The position numbers and the translations under genes were made by a program. DNA of 64,000 nt from Qipengyuania soli (GTDB taxonomy: Bacteria > Pseudomonadota > Alphaproteobacteria > Sphingomonadales > Sphingomonadaceae): positions 1,116,001-1,180,000 of the forward strand of contig NZ_CP064654.1 of NCBI RefSeq assembly GCF_015529805.1, written 5' to 3'. Of this stretch, positions 7,921 through 16,646 are shown piece after piece (the first letter of the stretch is position 1; each line of letters begins with the position of its first letter). The notes under the pieces were generated by a model that had not been told where the DNA came from, ran no database searches, and was given only the letters and a program-made list of their open reading frames with translations.

Positions 7921-9780
7921 TTGACCGGTTTCCTGATCCTCGCCTTCCTCATCCTCGTGGCGGGCCTGGTGGCTGTTCCGATCGCCTCGCGCCTCGGATT
8001 GGGGTCGGTGCTCGGCTACCTTCTTGCGGGAATGGCGATTGCCCCGCTGCTCGCCGCGCTCAGGGTCGACGTAGAGGCTCTTCAGGTCTTCGCCGAATTC
8101 GGCGTCGTGATGATGCTGTTCATCGTCGGACTCGAGCTTGAACCCAAACAGCTTTGGGCGATGCGTGGCAAACTTATCGGCACGGGGGGAGGGCAGGTCG
8201 TTCTCACCACTCTCGCGCTCGCAGCCGTTGCGCTCGTCAGCGGCAACCAGTGGCAGACTGCGCTAGCCATCGGCATGATCCTCGCATTGTCGTCCACCGC
8301 GATCATCGTCCAGTCGCTCAACGAGAAGGGCTTGATGAAAAGCGAAGGCGGGGAAGCATCCTTCTCGGTCCTTCTCTTCCAGGACGTCGCGGTCATTCCC
8401 ATTCTCGCAATACTGCCACTGCTCGCACTTCCACAGTTCGGTGTAGTCGCCGCCGCGGGTGAAGCAGGAGCCCACGGCGGAGGCTTCGACCTTACGGCGG
8501 ACATGTCTGCATGGATGGCTGCGCTCGTTCGAGTGGGCGCAGTGGCTGCAGTCGCATTCATCGGGAATTACCTGACCCGGCCGATCTTCCGCTTCATCGC
8601 CAAGGCCAATCTACGCGAGCTCTTCACTGCCGCCGGCCTCGTTTTCGTCATCGGTATAGCACTGCTCATGACGCTGGTCGGCCTCTCACCGGCCCTTGGC
8701 ACATTCATCGCGGGCGTCGTGCTGGCCAACAGCGAATACCGGCACGAGCTCGAAAGCGACGTGGACCCGTTCAAGGGGCTGTTGCTCGGCCTGTTCTTCA
8801 TCACTGTCGGGGCCGGTATCGACTTTGCTCTTGCATTCGAACGGTTCGGGGAAGTCGCCTTCTGGGCGGCAGTCGTCATTCTGGTGAAGATTGCCGTGCT
8901 CCTTTTCGTTGGCAGACTCTCGGGCTTGCGGAGGGAATCGCTGTGGCTGTTCGCTCTGGCGCTGCCCCAGGCTGGCGAGTTCGCCTTCGTCCTGATTTCC
9001 TTCGCTGTCGGCAATGCGATCCTGCCGCAGGACATGGCCGATCTGCTGTTGCTGATCGTGGCCCTGACCATGCTCGTCACGCCATTGCTGTTCATCCTTT
9101 TCGACAAGGTCATCGCCCACGCCTATTGCGGCGCGTCGGACGTGCGGGATACCGACACGATCGAGGTCGAAAACCCTATCATCATTGCCGGGCGCGGTCG
9201 CGTCGGTGGCATAGTCGACCGCATGCTCGATGCGGCAGGGCACCATGCGACCGTCATCGACTACAACAGCCAGCATCTCGAAAATCTGAAGAAGTTCGGC
9301 ATCAAAACCTATTACGGCGATGCGACACGGCCCGACCTGCTTGCAAGCGCGGGGATCGACAGGGCCAGGATACTGGTCGTGGCGCTCGACGAGCGCGAGC
9401 AGATCGACAAGCTTGTCCGTTACGCATGCGACAATTTTCCGGACCTGCATGTGATCGCACGCGCCAAGGACCGGGACCACGTATACCACTTGTGGGCGAT
9501 GGGTTGCCGCGACATCGTTCGCGAGACCTATGACAGCGCGTTGCGCATGGGCCGGTCGGTATACGAGGCGCTGGGTCACGACCGTCAGGCGGCGATCGCC
9601 ATGGTCGATGCTTGGGAAGCGATGGACCGTACTTCGATGCGCGAGATCGCAGATGTCTATCGCCTCGATATTCCCGCGCACGAGAACGAGGCGCTCTTGG
9701 CAAAGATCAGGGAGCTAAAGGCCGAATGGGACCCCAAACTGCGCGACGCGATGGACGAAATTGCCAGCAGGGGACGCTGA
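7921..9780 (+). CDS. Kef/CPA2-type cation:proton antiporter with RCK domain
   Basis: Inner-membrane potassium or sodium/proton antiporter of the CPA2 (KefB/KefC) family. The first 390 or so residues carry about 12 hydrophobic helices with the F-I-V-G-L-E-L segment and L-F-Q-D-V-A-V-I-P typical of these carriers. The C-terminal part is an RCK/TrkA-N domain with dinucleotide loop G424-R-G426-R-V-G429 and a downstream acidic residue in the second strand. Start is a TTG at 7921 behind GGGGGAGAG. The domain suggests gating by NAD(H) or a glutathione adduct, but the Kef ligand residues cannot be confirmed by eye. Confidence 0.92.
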   Translation: MTGFLILAFLILVAGLVAVPIASRLGLGSVLGYLLAGMAIAPLLAALRVDVEALQVFAEFGVVMMLFIVGLELEPKQLWAMRGKLIGTGGGQVVLTTLALAAVALVSGNQWQTALAIGMILALSSTAIIVQSLNEKGLMKSEGGEASFSVLLFQDVAVIPILAILPLLALPQFGVVAAAGEAGAHGGGFDLTADMSAWMAALVRVGAVAAVAFIGNYLTRPIFRFIAKANLRELFTAAGLVFVIGIALLMTLVGLSPALGTFIAGVVLANSEYRHELESDVDPFKGLLLGLFFITVGAGIDFALAFERFGEVAFWAAVVILVKIAVLLFVGRLSGLRRESLWLFALALPQAGEFAFVLISFAVGNAILPQDMADLLLLIVALTMLVTPLLFILFDKVIAHAYCGASDVRDTDTIEVENPIIIAGRGRVGGIVDRMLDAAGHHATVIDYNSQHLENLKKFGIKTYYGDATRPDLLASAGIDRARILVVALDEREQIDKLVRYACDNFPDLHVIARAKDRDHVYHLWAMGCRDIVRETYDSALRMGRSVYEALGHDRQAAIAMVDAWEAMDRTSMREIADVYRLDIPAHENEALLAKIRELKAEWDPKLRDAMDEIASRGR

Positions 9781-9784
9781 CGAG

Positions 9785-10711
9785 ATGACGCAGGGCACCC
9801 ACCTCTACGTACCCGATGCGCGCAACGAGAATGTGCTTATCGATATCAACGGCCAGCATTTCCCCCGCCCAGAGGCAAAGATCAGCGTCTTCGACAGCGG
9901 CTTCATGCTGGGTGACGGGGTCTGGGAAGGTATCCGGCTGCACCATGGGCGGCTTGCTTTCCTCGACCGGCACCTCGATCGACTATGGCGGGGTGCCAAG
10001 GCGATCCACATGGATATCGGCATCACGCGTGAGGAGTTGGAACGACGGCTTTACGCCGTGCTCGATGCGAACGGCATGTCGGAAGACGGCGTTCACATCC
10101 GGCTGATGGTCACGCGCGGCATTCGCTCCACACCCTACCAGGACCCGCGTGTTGTGGTGACACCCGCCACCATCGTCATCATTCCCGAATGGAAGGAACC
10201 CGCGCCCGAGACGGCGACACGAATGCTCAGGCTGGCGACCGTCCATGTGCGTCGCGGATATCCCGACGTGCAGGATCCCATGCTCAATTCGCATTCCAAG
10301 CTGAACTGCATAACCGCCTGTATCCAGGCGGCGCAGGCAGGCGCCGACGAGGGCCTGATGCTCGATCCACATGGGTTCGTGGCAACCTGCAACTCGACCC
10401 ACTTCTTCATCGTGAAGGAGGGTGAAGTCTGGACTTCTAGTGGCGACTATTGCCTCGACGGGATAACCCGCGGGGTAGTTATCGAGATCGCGCGGGCAGC
10501 AGGCATCACGGTGCGTGAGCGCAACTTCTCGCTTACGCATGTCTATGGCGCAGACGAGGCCTTCACCACAGGCACATTTGCCGGCGTTGCTCCTATCGGG
10601 GAAATAGACGGCCGCGTCCTTGGCAAAGACCGTGGACCGATGGTCGAACGCCTCCAGCAACTGTATCTTGCCCGGCTCGCCGAAGATGTGAAAGGCAGGG
10701 CACGTCCGTGA
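9785..10711 (+). CDS. Class IV PLP aminotransferase (BCAT / D-amino acid transaminase / ADC lyase fold)
   Basis: A 308-residue fold-type IV PLP enzyme. K172 in N-S-H-S-K-L-N-C is the expected Schiff-base lysine, and F-D-S-G-F-M-L-G-D-G-V-W-E-G-I-R is the family's N-terminal signature. The C-terminal part has D-E-A-F-T-T-G-T, the cofactor phosphate loop. Substrate cannot be settled by eye: branched-chain, D-amino acid and aromatic enzymes share these motifs. The ATG at 9785 follows the antiporter stop by 4 bases. Its stop overlaps the GTG start of the sulfotransferase-like gene, so the two products are probably made together. Confidence 0.9.
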   Translation: MTQGTHLYVPDARNENVLIDINGQHFPRPEAKISVFDSGFMLGDGVWEGIRLHHGRLAFLDRHLDRLWRGAKAIHMDIGITREELERRLYAVLDANGMSEDGVHIRLMVTRGIRSTPYQDPRVVVTPATIVIIPEWKEPAPETATRMLRLATVHVRRGYPDVQDPMLNSHSKLNCITACIQAAQAGADEGLMLDPHGFVATCNSTHFFIVKEGEVWTSSGDYCLDGITRGVVIEIARAAGITVRERNFSLTHVYGADEAFTTGTFAGVAPIGEIDGRVLGKDRGPMVERLQQLYLARLAEDVKGRARP

Positions 10712-11439
10712 CCCTTCGCATCGCCATGTGGTCGGGACCGCGCAACCTTTCGACAGCGATGATGCGAAGCTTCTCGAACAGGGCCGACACCTTTGTCAGC
10801 GACGAGCCATTCTACGGTGCATATCTCCGGGAAACCGGCGATCCGCAACCGATGGCCGAAGAGGTAATGGCCGACATGGATTGCGACTGGCACAGCGTCG
10901 CGGCGACCTTGCAGGGCCGTGCTCCGGACGGCAGCTCGGTCTGGTATCAGAAGCACATGTCGCACCACATGGAAGGTCCGATCTCGATCGAGGACTTCCC
11001 CGATCATAGGCATGCCTTCCTCATTCGCGATCCTCGTCGGGTTGCGGCGAGCTATGCGAACAAGAGAACCGCCATCCGTCCCGAACATCTGGGCACGGCG
11101 CGCCAACGAGAATATTTCGAACGGATATCCGATCGCCTCGGAGCGCCTCCGCCGGTTATCGACAGTGCGGATATTCTGTCCGATCCGGAAGCTGTTCTCG
11201 CCCGCTTGTGTGAAGCCTTGGGCATTGCCTGGGATCCCGGAATGCTGACTTGGACAAAGGGACCGCACCCGAACGATGGGGTCTGGCAAAGTCACTGGTA
11301 TGACGCGGTAAACACGTCGACTGGCTTCGGTCCGCCACCGGGTGACCTACCGGTGCTCAGCAAAGAATATGCTGCTGTCGCAAACAGCTGCATGAACGAT
11401 TACGAAGCATTGGCCAGGTTCCGGATCGTCGCCCGGTAG
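10708..11439 (+). CDS. Sulfotransferase-like P-loop protein
   Basis: A 243-residue protein. The N-terminal M-W-S-G-P-R-N-L-S-T-A-M-M-R-S-F resembles the 5'-phosphosulfate loop of sulfotransferases, and F-L-I-R-D-P-R-R-V-A-A-S-Y resembles the 3'-phosphate-binding segment (R-D-P-x-x-x-x-x-S). Y-Q-K-H-M lies between them. It starts with a GTG overlapping the aminotransferase stop (GTGA), which implies translational coupling. The pair suggests work on one amino-acid-derived substrate. Acceptor and true activity are unknown, and a kinase-like use of the fold is possible. Confidence 0.8.
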   Translation: MTLRIAMWSGPRNLSTAMMRSFSNRADTFVSDEPFYGAYLRETGDPQPMAEEVMADMDCDWHSVAATLQGRAPDGSSVWYQKHMSHHMEGPISIEDFPDHRHAFLIRDPRRVAASYANKRTAIRPEHLGTARQREYFERISDRLGAPPPVIDSADILSDPEAVLARLCEALGIAWDPGMLTWTKGPHPNDGVWQSHWYDAVNTSTGFGPPPGDLPVLSKEYAAVANSCMNDYEALARFRIVAR

Positions 11440-11524
11440 GCTCGTCGCAGGCTCGAAACCTCCCGTCTCCGAGCCGGCAACCAAATTCCCAGACTGCCGT
11501 TTCCCAGTGCGAGGAGAGTCGCAC

Positions 11525-11698
11525 ATGGAATATGAAATTCTCGATGAGCCGCAGGGCGCTGAACGCCAGGACCTAGGGACCGCAGATGGCGGTCTGGTCG
11601 AAGATCATATCGCACTGCGCAATCAATCCTCGGTCGAGCCCGAAGATTACCCTATTCCAAACCGCCGGAACTCGTCATTGGTCATGTCGCCGGAATAG
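11525..11698 (+). CDS. Small acidic hypothetical protein (57 aa)
   Basis: A 57-residue acidic frame beginning M-E-Y-E-I-L-D-E-P. An ATG at 11525 follows GAGGAG at about 8 bases, a strong ribosome-binding site that is the main support for the gene. No signal peptide, membrane segment or known motif is visible. It sits between the sulfotransferase-like gene and tRNA-Ser on the opposite strand. It could be a real small protein or a chance frame. Confidence 0.4.
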   Translation: MEYEILDEPQGAERQDLGTADGGLVEDHIALRNQSSVEPEDYPIPNRRNSSLVMSPE

Positions 11699-11706
11699 GG
11701 AAGGCG

Positions 11707-11797
11707 TGGCGGACAGGGTGGGATTCGAACCCACGGTGGGCTTGCACCCACGGCGGTTTTCAAGACCGCTGCATTCAACCACTCTGCCACCTGTCCG
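11707..11797 (-). tRNA. tRNA-Ser (anticodon UGA)
   Basis: The minus strand folds into a class II tRNA with encoded CCA: acceptor CGGACAG pairs with CTGTCCG. The anticodon stem encloses CTTGAAA (anticodon TGA, reading UCA). A long variable arm (GTGGG...CCCAC) precedes the T-arm GTGGGTTCGAATCCCAC. The long variable arm and anticodon agree on serine. Confidence 0.97.
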
Positions 11798-11916
11798 CAG
11801 CCCGAAGGCAGCTAGCGAGGCCCGATGAGTTTGTCACGCCCCGCTTCATCGTGAAAAATTTTCTCAAAGGCCCGTGACACTTGCCATTCATCTCGCGTCT
11901 GCGACAATCTGGAATC

Positions 11917-12939
11917 ATGAGATTGAGCCGACTGACCGCCTTCATTGGAATTGCCACCCTTTCGCTATCGACAGGACCAGCAGTTGCACAAAGCGGTTTG
12001 TCTTTCGATGCGTACCTACAGCTCTTGATTGCAAGAGCCAGGGCCGAGGGCGTTTCCGAAGCAACGATCCAGCGAATGACTGCAGGGCTGGAACCAAACT
12101 ATCGGGTAATCGAACTCGACCGATCGCAACCTGGAACTCCGACGCGTAGCGGATTTCCAGCGCTCGCCCCCTACATCGCGACGCATGTCGATGATGCGCG
12201 GATCAGTGGAGGTCGACGGGCCTATGCCAATTACCAAGGCAGAATCCGCGCGATCGAGCAGGCCTATGGCGTTCCGGGCGAGATAATCACCGCCATATGG
12301 GGTCATGAGACCGCCTATGGCGCGGTAAAGGGCGGGTTCGACCTGTCCCAGGCCCTCGCCACCCTCGCGTGGGAAGGGCGCCGCCGCGACCTCTTCGCGA
12401 CCGAGTGGGTCGATCTGATGAAGGTCGCGGACAAGGGTTACTCTCGTAGCGACTTGAAGGGAAGTTGGGCTGGTGCGTTCGGCAATCCGCAGTTCTTGCC
12501 ATCGGTCTATCTCCGCCTGGCCGCTGACGGCGACGGCGATGGCCGTGCAGATATCATGAACAACGGTTCCGATGCATTGGCCTCGATCGCAAACTACTTC
12601 CGCGATGCCGGCTGGCGGCGGGGTGAGCCGTGGGGAGTACGAGCCTATGTGCCATCAGGCTTCGATCCATCGGCTTATCGCACGAAAATCACCGCACCCG
12701 TGTGTGAGCGGGTTCACGAACGACATAGCGTATACAAGACCGTCGCAGAATGGCGTGCCCTGGGTGTGCAACCCCAACGGCCTCTTAGCGACAATGTTCA
12801 GGCTACGATCTTTCAGCCCGACGGGGCCGGCACTCCCGCATGGCTCTTAACCTCGAATTATCGGGTCATCCTCGAATATAACTGCTCGAACTATTATGCG
12901 ATGAGCGTGGGGCTTCTTGCGGATGAGATTGCTCGATAG
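11917..12939 (+). CDS. mltB: Lytic murein transglycosylase, MltB family
   Basis: Periplasmic enzyme that cleaves the MurNAc-GlcNAc bond of peptidoglycan to form 1,6-anhydroMurNAc ends. The 340-residue product has an N-terminal signal peptide ending near A-V-A-Q-S (residue 26) and no lipobox, so it is a soluble MltB-like form. Catalytic E131 lies in I-W-G-H-E-T-A-Y-G, and G-A-F-G-N-P-Q-F-L-P-S is the family's substrate loop. I start at the ATG at 11917 because the upstream extension (M-P-F-I-S) would spoil the signal peptide. It overlaps the RlpA-like gene by 17 bases, heading a cell-wall run. Confidence 0.94.
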   Translation: MRLSRLTAFIGIATLSLSTGPAVAQSGLSFDAYLQLLIARARAEGVSEATIQRMTAGLEPNYRVIELDRSQPGTPTRSGFPALAPYIATHVDDARISGGRRAYANYQGRIRAIEQAYGVPGEIITAIWGHETAYGAVKGGFDLSQALATLAWEGRRRDLFATEWVDLMKVADKGYSRSDLKGSWAGAFGNPQFLPSVYLRLAADGDGDGRADIMNNGSDALASIANYFRDAGWRRGEPWGVRAYVPSGFDPSAYRTKITAPVCERVHERHSVYKTVAEWRALGVQPQRPLSDNVQATIFQPDGAGTPAWLLTSNYRVILEYNCSNYYAMSVGLLADEIAR

Positions 12940-13870
12940 GATTGCAGCGGCAGCCACAGTCTTCGGCGTGGCCATGACCCTCGGAGCTTGCTCCACCCAT
13001 GCTCGAGAGCGAGCCGGTGTGGATGCAGCCCCAACCGTCGTAAACGGGCCATCAGCAGACTATCCGATGATCATCGGTGAGCCATTCGAGATCGAGGGCG
13101 TAAAGTACGTCCCTGCCGACGTGATGAACTATGACCACGTCGGTTATGCCGCGATTGATGGCGAAAGCACGATCGGTGTCACGGCGGCGGACCGGATTTT
13201 GCCTTTGCCGAGCTATGTGGAAGTCACCGCGCTCGACAGCGGGCGTACCATCCTTGTTCGGGTCGAGAGGCGGGGTCCGATGACCAACGAACGCTTGGTC
13301 GCCCTGTCCCCGACTGCGATGGCACAACTGGGCATCGCTGATGGTGCCCCTGTTCGCATGCGCCGGGTCAATCCGCCCGAAGAAATGCGCGCCAAGCTAA
13401 GGGCAGGGCAGGAGGCCAGCCCGCGGATGGACACGCCAGAAGGCCTCCTCGTCGTCCTGCGCAAGAAATTGCCAAAGGCGGGCTCGGTTTCACTCGCAGA
13501 TCCGCGCCAGACGCAGGTGAGCGGGAGCGTACCTGCCGCCGATGCAATCCAATCCATTGATCCGACACCACCAGCAGGGGCTGCCTCTGTCGAAGTAGTG
13601 GCAGAGGTAGATGCGCAAGATGCCGCATCATCGCCCTCGGCTGACGAACTTGGAGGGGAGACGGGCAAGTTCACCGTCCAGCTAGGAGCTTTTTCCGTAC
13701 GCAGTAATGCGGAACGACTAGCTAAGAAGGTTGGTGGATTCCTTGTGGAAGCCGGACGACTGACGATAGTTAGAGCGGGCCACTACGCAACTCGTGGACA
13801 GGCCGCGGACGCGCTCGCCAAGCTGCAAGCACAAGGTTATAGCGACGCCGAGATCAGAACACTCGACTGA
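12923..13870 (+). CDS. RlpA-like lipoprotein with SPOR domain and degenerate catalytic site
   Basis: A 315-residue predicted lipoprotein (lipobox L-G-A-C near residue 24). The middle contains the second half of a double-psi beta-barrel (I-L-P-L-P-S-Y-V-E-V-T), and residues about 243-315 form a SPOR domain that binds denuded glycan at division sites. The RlpA W-Y-G...F-x-G...T-A-N-G-E loop is missing. The conserved histidine before T-L-P-L-P is aspartate (A-A-D-R-I-L-P-L-P), and the conserved N-D-R-G-P is E-R-R-G-P. By my recollection of Pseudomonas RlpA those are the catalytic positions, so it is probably a non-catalytic septal protein. Confidence 0.85.
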   Translation: MRLLDRIAAAATVFGVAMTLGACSTHARERAGVDAAPTVVNGPSADYPMIIGEPFEIEGVKYVPADVMNYDHVGYAAIDGESTIGVTAADRILPLPSYVEVTALDSGRTILVRVERRGPMTNERLVALSPTAMAQLGIADGAPVRMRRVNPPEEMRAKLRAGQEASPRMDTPEGLLVVLRKKLPKAGSVSLADPRQTQVSGSVPAADAIQSIDPTPPAGAASVEVVAEVDAQDAASSPSADELGGETGKFTVQLGAFSVRSNAERLAKKVGGFLVEAGRLTIVRAGHYATRGQAADALAKLQAQGYSDAEIRTLD

Positions 13871-13879
13871 CAAGCCGGC

Positions 13880-15064
13880 ATGGCGACCGGCGCCGGAGCA
13901 GGTTTGCGTACTACATTATTTTCCATCGTCACATTGGCGGCACTATCCGTAGCATCTCCTCTTGGCGCTCGTTCTCCGCGTGAAGCTGCGATACCTTCTC
14001 CTGTCGACGCTCCCATCGCCTACCTCGTCGATGCACGCAGCGGGCAGGTTCTGTATGCTCGGGATGCCGACAGGCGCTTCATGCCTGCTTCCATAACCAA
14101 GGTAATGACCACCTTCCTGGCCTTCGAATGGATGGAGGAAGGCAGGCTCAATCCGCGCCAATCCTTCGTCATGCGGCCCGAAACGTTTCGCAAATGGCAT
14201 CGCGTCGGATCGACGATGTTTCTCTCCGCGAATGTCCCTGTGTCCGTGGACGACCTCCTGCACGGGGTTACGACCGTGTCGGCCAACGACGGGGCGGTGG
14301 TACTGGCCGAAGGGGCGGCCGGAACGGTCGAGGACTGGGTCGCTGCAATGAACGCAAAGGCGCGCGAAATTGGGATGCACGACAGCCACTACGGCACTCC
14401 GAATGGCTGGATGGACGAAGGCAACACCTGGGTTACCGCGCAGGATCTTGCGACATTAGGCAAGGCAATGATTGCGCGCCATCCCTCGAAATACCGCCAT
14501 TTCGTGGGCGCGACGGGGTTCAAGTACAACAACATCGAACAACGCAACCATGACCCGATTTCAGGTGTGGTCCCAGGCGCGGATGGCATCAAGACAGGGT
14601 TCACGAACCAGGCGGGGTACGGATTCCTCGGGTCGGCCGTGCGAAATGGCCAGCGGCTGATCATGGTCGTGGCGGGAAGCCCTACGGGGCGGGCGCGGAA
14701 TAAGGCGTCGCGAGAGTTCATCGAGTGGGGCTTTTCCGCCTTCGAACCTCGTCGCGTTTTTGCGCGCGGACAGATTATCGCCAGTGCCAAGGTTCAGGAT
14801 GGTGGAGCGCCGCTGGTCAATCTGGTTACCGACGGGCCGTTTTATGTCGACGTTCTCAAGGGCACCAATCCAGCTATCTCCTACACTCTGCGCTATGAAG
14901 GGCCGTTACAGGCACCGATCGCCAAAGGTGAGGAGGTGGCGGAAATGGTAGTGACGATTGATGGCATGCCGCAATATCGCGTGCCGCTCAAAGCGCGGGA
15001 AGCAGTGGTCGAAGCCAATCTCCTACAACGCGTGTTTAACGGAATGCGGAGCTGGATCACGTGA
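13880..15064 (+). CDS. dacA: D-alanyl-D-alanine carboxypeptidase (S11, PBP5/6 type)
   Basis: Periplasmic penicillin-binding protein that removes the terminal D-Ala of peptidoglycan pentapeptides. The 394 residues start with a signal peptide (cleavage near G-A-R, about residue 31). All three active-site motifs are present: S71-I-T-K74, S134-A-N136 (the usual middle residue is G) and K238-T-G240. A C-terminal beta-rich domain follows and ends near an amphipathic tail (V-F-N-G-M-R-S-W-I-T) that could anchor it in the membrane. Ten bases after the RlpA-like gene; its stop overlaps the tmk start. Confidence 0.95.
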   Translation: MATGAGAGLRTTLFSIVTLAALSVASPLGARSPREAAIPSPVDAPIAYLVDARSGQVLYARDADRRFMPASITKVMTTFLAFEWMEEGRLNPRQSFVMRPETFRKWHRVGSTMFLSANVPVSVDDLLHGVTTVSANDGAVVLAEGAAGTVEDWVAAMNAKAREIGMHDSHYGTPNGWMDEGNTWVTAQDLATLGKAMIARHPSKYRHFVGATGFKYNNIEQRNHDPISGVVPGADGIKTGFTNQAGYGFLGSAVRNGQRLIMVVAGSPTGRARNKASREFIEWGFSAFEPRRVFARGQIIASAKVQDGGAPLVNLVTDGPFYVDVLKGTNPAISYTLRYEGPLQAPIAKGEEVAEMVVTIDGMPQYRVPLKAREAVVEANLLQRVFNGMRSWIT

Positions 15065-15699
15065 CCCGCGGTCGCTTCATCGCCTTCGAGGGTGGCGAAG
15101 GGATGGGTAAGTCGACCCAGGCCCAACTGCTGGCGGAAGCATTGGCAGCTAGAGGCATCACCGTCGTCCTGACCCGCGAACCGGGCGGAACACCGGGAGC
15201 CGAAGCAATCCGGGAACTCCTGCTCCATCCCCCCGGCGATGGCTGGACGAGGGAGGCCGAAGCCTTGCTTTTTGCAGCGGCGCGCTCCGACCACGTCGCA
15301 CGACGCATCCTTCCCGCCATCGAGGTCGGCCAATGGGTCGTGTGCGATCGTTTTCTCGATTCGAGCCGTGCCTATCAGGGAATTGCCGGCGCATTGGGCG
15401 ATGATCGCGTCCTCGCCCTACACGAGGTCGGCAGCCACGGCATCAAGCCAGATCTGACTCTTGTCTTCGATGCTCCTGCGGCAAGCGTTTCGGCCCGTCT
15501 CGCTGCACGCGATGGCGACGAGACGGACGCTATCGGCGGACGAACCGCTGAATATCACGCGTCCGTCAACGCGGCTTTTCTCGACTTCGCCAGGCAAGAG
15601 CCCGAGCGGTTTCGCGTGATCGACGGAACAGGATCGATCGAACAGGTCCACGAACGCGTCATGTCGGCAATCGACGGATATTTCGAGAGCGGGCAATGA
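15061..15699 (+). CDS. tmk: Thymidylate kinase
   Basis: Phosphorylates dTMP to dTDP with ATP. The 212-residue product has the P-loop E10-G-G-E-G-M-G-K17-S-T, the substrate motif C-D-R-F (the DR(Y/H/F) motif), and a lid region (A-A-R-D-G-D-E-T). Starts with a GTG that overlaps the dacA stop, and its own stop overlaps holB as ATGA. tmk followed by holB is a widespread bacterial order. Confidence 0.96.
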   Translation: MTRGRFIAFEGGEGMGKSTQAQLLAEALAARGITVVLTREPGGTPGAEAIRELLLHPPGDGWTREAEALLFAAARSDHVARRILPAIEVGQWVVCDRFLDSSRAYQGIAGALGDDRVLALHEVGSHGIKPDLTLVFDAPAASVSARLAARDGDETDAIGGRTAEYHASVNAAFLDFARQEPERFRVIDGTGSIEQVHERVMSAIDGYFESGQ

Positions 15700-16646
15700 C
15701 CCTTCTCGGCCATCAGGATGCCTGGCACGAGTGGCGCGAGGCGATGGCCGGCTCGCGCATGCACCACGCGTGGCTCCTCGCTGGGAAGCGTGGTGTCGGC
15801 AAGGCGAGCTTCGCGCAAGCCGCTGCACGCGAACTTGTCGGCGCGGATCCCAACATCGAACATCATCCTGACATCCATGTCCTGACCCAAGGGCCGAAGG
15901 ATGAAAAGGAGGAGCGCAAGCGCGAGGAAGGCAAGCCCTTCGAACTTTCGCGCAGCATCCGCATAGCGCAGGTACGCCAGATGCAGCAGCGCCTCACTAC
16001 CCGCCCCACGGCAGGAAGCAGACGCGCCATCATCATCGATCCGTCGGACGATCTCGAGCGCAATGCCGCGAACGCGCTTCTCAAGAGCCTGGAAGAGCCC
16101 CCGCAAGGGACTTTCTTTCTGCTCGTGGCACATAGTCCTGCACGCCTTCTGCCTACTATCCGGTCGCGTTGTCGGGTACTACGCTTCCCTACGGTGCCCG
16201 ACGCGGAGATCGCATCCCTCCTTTCGCAGCTTGCGCCACATTCCGATCAGTCCACCGTACAGGCAGCAATCGCCGCTGCAGCCGGATCCCCAGGCGCAGC
16301 GTTGGCGTTCGTCGAGATGGAGCTCGGCAAGGTTGCGAGTCTCATGCGCCGTATTGTGGAGCATGGAGATCCCGACTTCTCCCTTCGCGGAGGACTTGCC
16401 GCTGCTATCGGTGCTCGGCCGGACCGCGAGAGGATCCAGGGTGTACTGGATCTCGCACGTTCTACCCTTGCCGAAATGGTCGATGGGAGCGCCGTTGACC
16501 CGCGCCCCGTAATCGATGCTCATGCGGAACTGGTGCGGCTCGCGGGCGAACACCCGACCTACAACTTCGATGCCGGATTGCTCGCGATGGAAATCGGCAC
16601 CTTGCTCGCGAACGCCGCTAAGGCTAGCGAGCGGGCCGATGGCTGA
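15696..16646 (+). CDS. holB: DNA polymerase III delta' subunit
   Basis: Clamp-loader subunit that works with delta, gamma/tau and beta clamp. The 316 residues show a AAA+ fold with a Walker A-like loop G30-K-R-G-V-G-K36, N-A-L-L-K-S-L-E-E-P-P, and the sensor/arginine segment T-I-R-S-R-C. The four-cysteine zinc module of Gram-negative delta' is not evident. ATG overlaps the tmk stop (ATGA), and the end overlaps the metG start by 8 bases. Confidence 0.93.
   Translation: MTLLGHQDAWHEWREAMAGSRMHHAWLLAGKRGVGKASFAQAAARELVGADPNIEHHPDIHVLTQGPKDEKEERKREEGKPFELSRSIRIAQVRQMQQRLTTRPTAGSRRAIIIDPSDDLERNAANALLKSLEEPPQGTFFLLVAHSPARLLPTIRSRCRVLRFPTVPDAEIASLLSQLAPHSDQSTVQAAIAAAAGSPGAALAFVEMELGKVASLMRRIVEHGDPDFSLRGGLAAAIGARPDRERIQGVLDLARSTLAEMVDGSAVDPRPVIDAHAELVRLAGEHPTYNFDAGLLAMEIGTLLANAAKASERADG

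Noticed and set aside
6321-7952. 543-codon frame antisense to lpdA
   Set aside because: Shadow of lpdA with His/Asp/Leu-rich product and no motif; lpdA has all its catalytic residues in the other frame.
11798-11916. Inverted repeat TGTCACG...CGTGACA and GAAAAATTTTC near tRNA-Ser
   Set aside because: Arms are about 35 bases apart and the inner repeat is short; nothing distinguishes them from chance.
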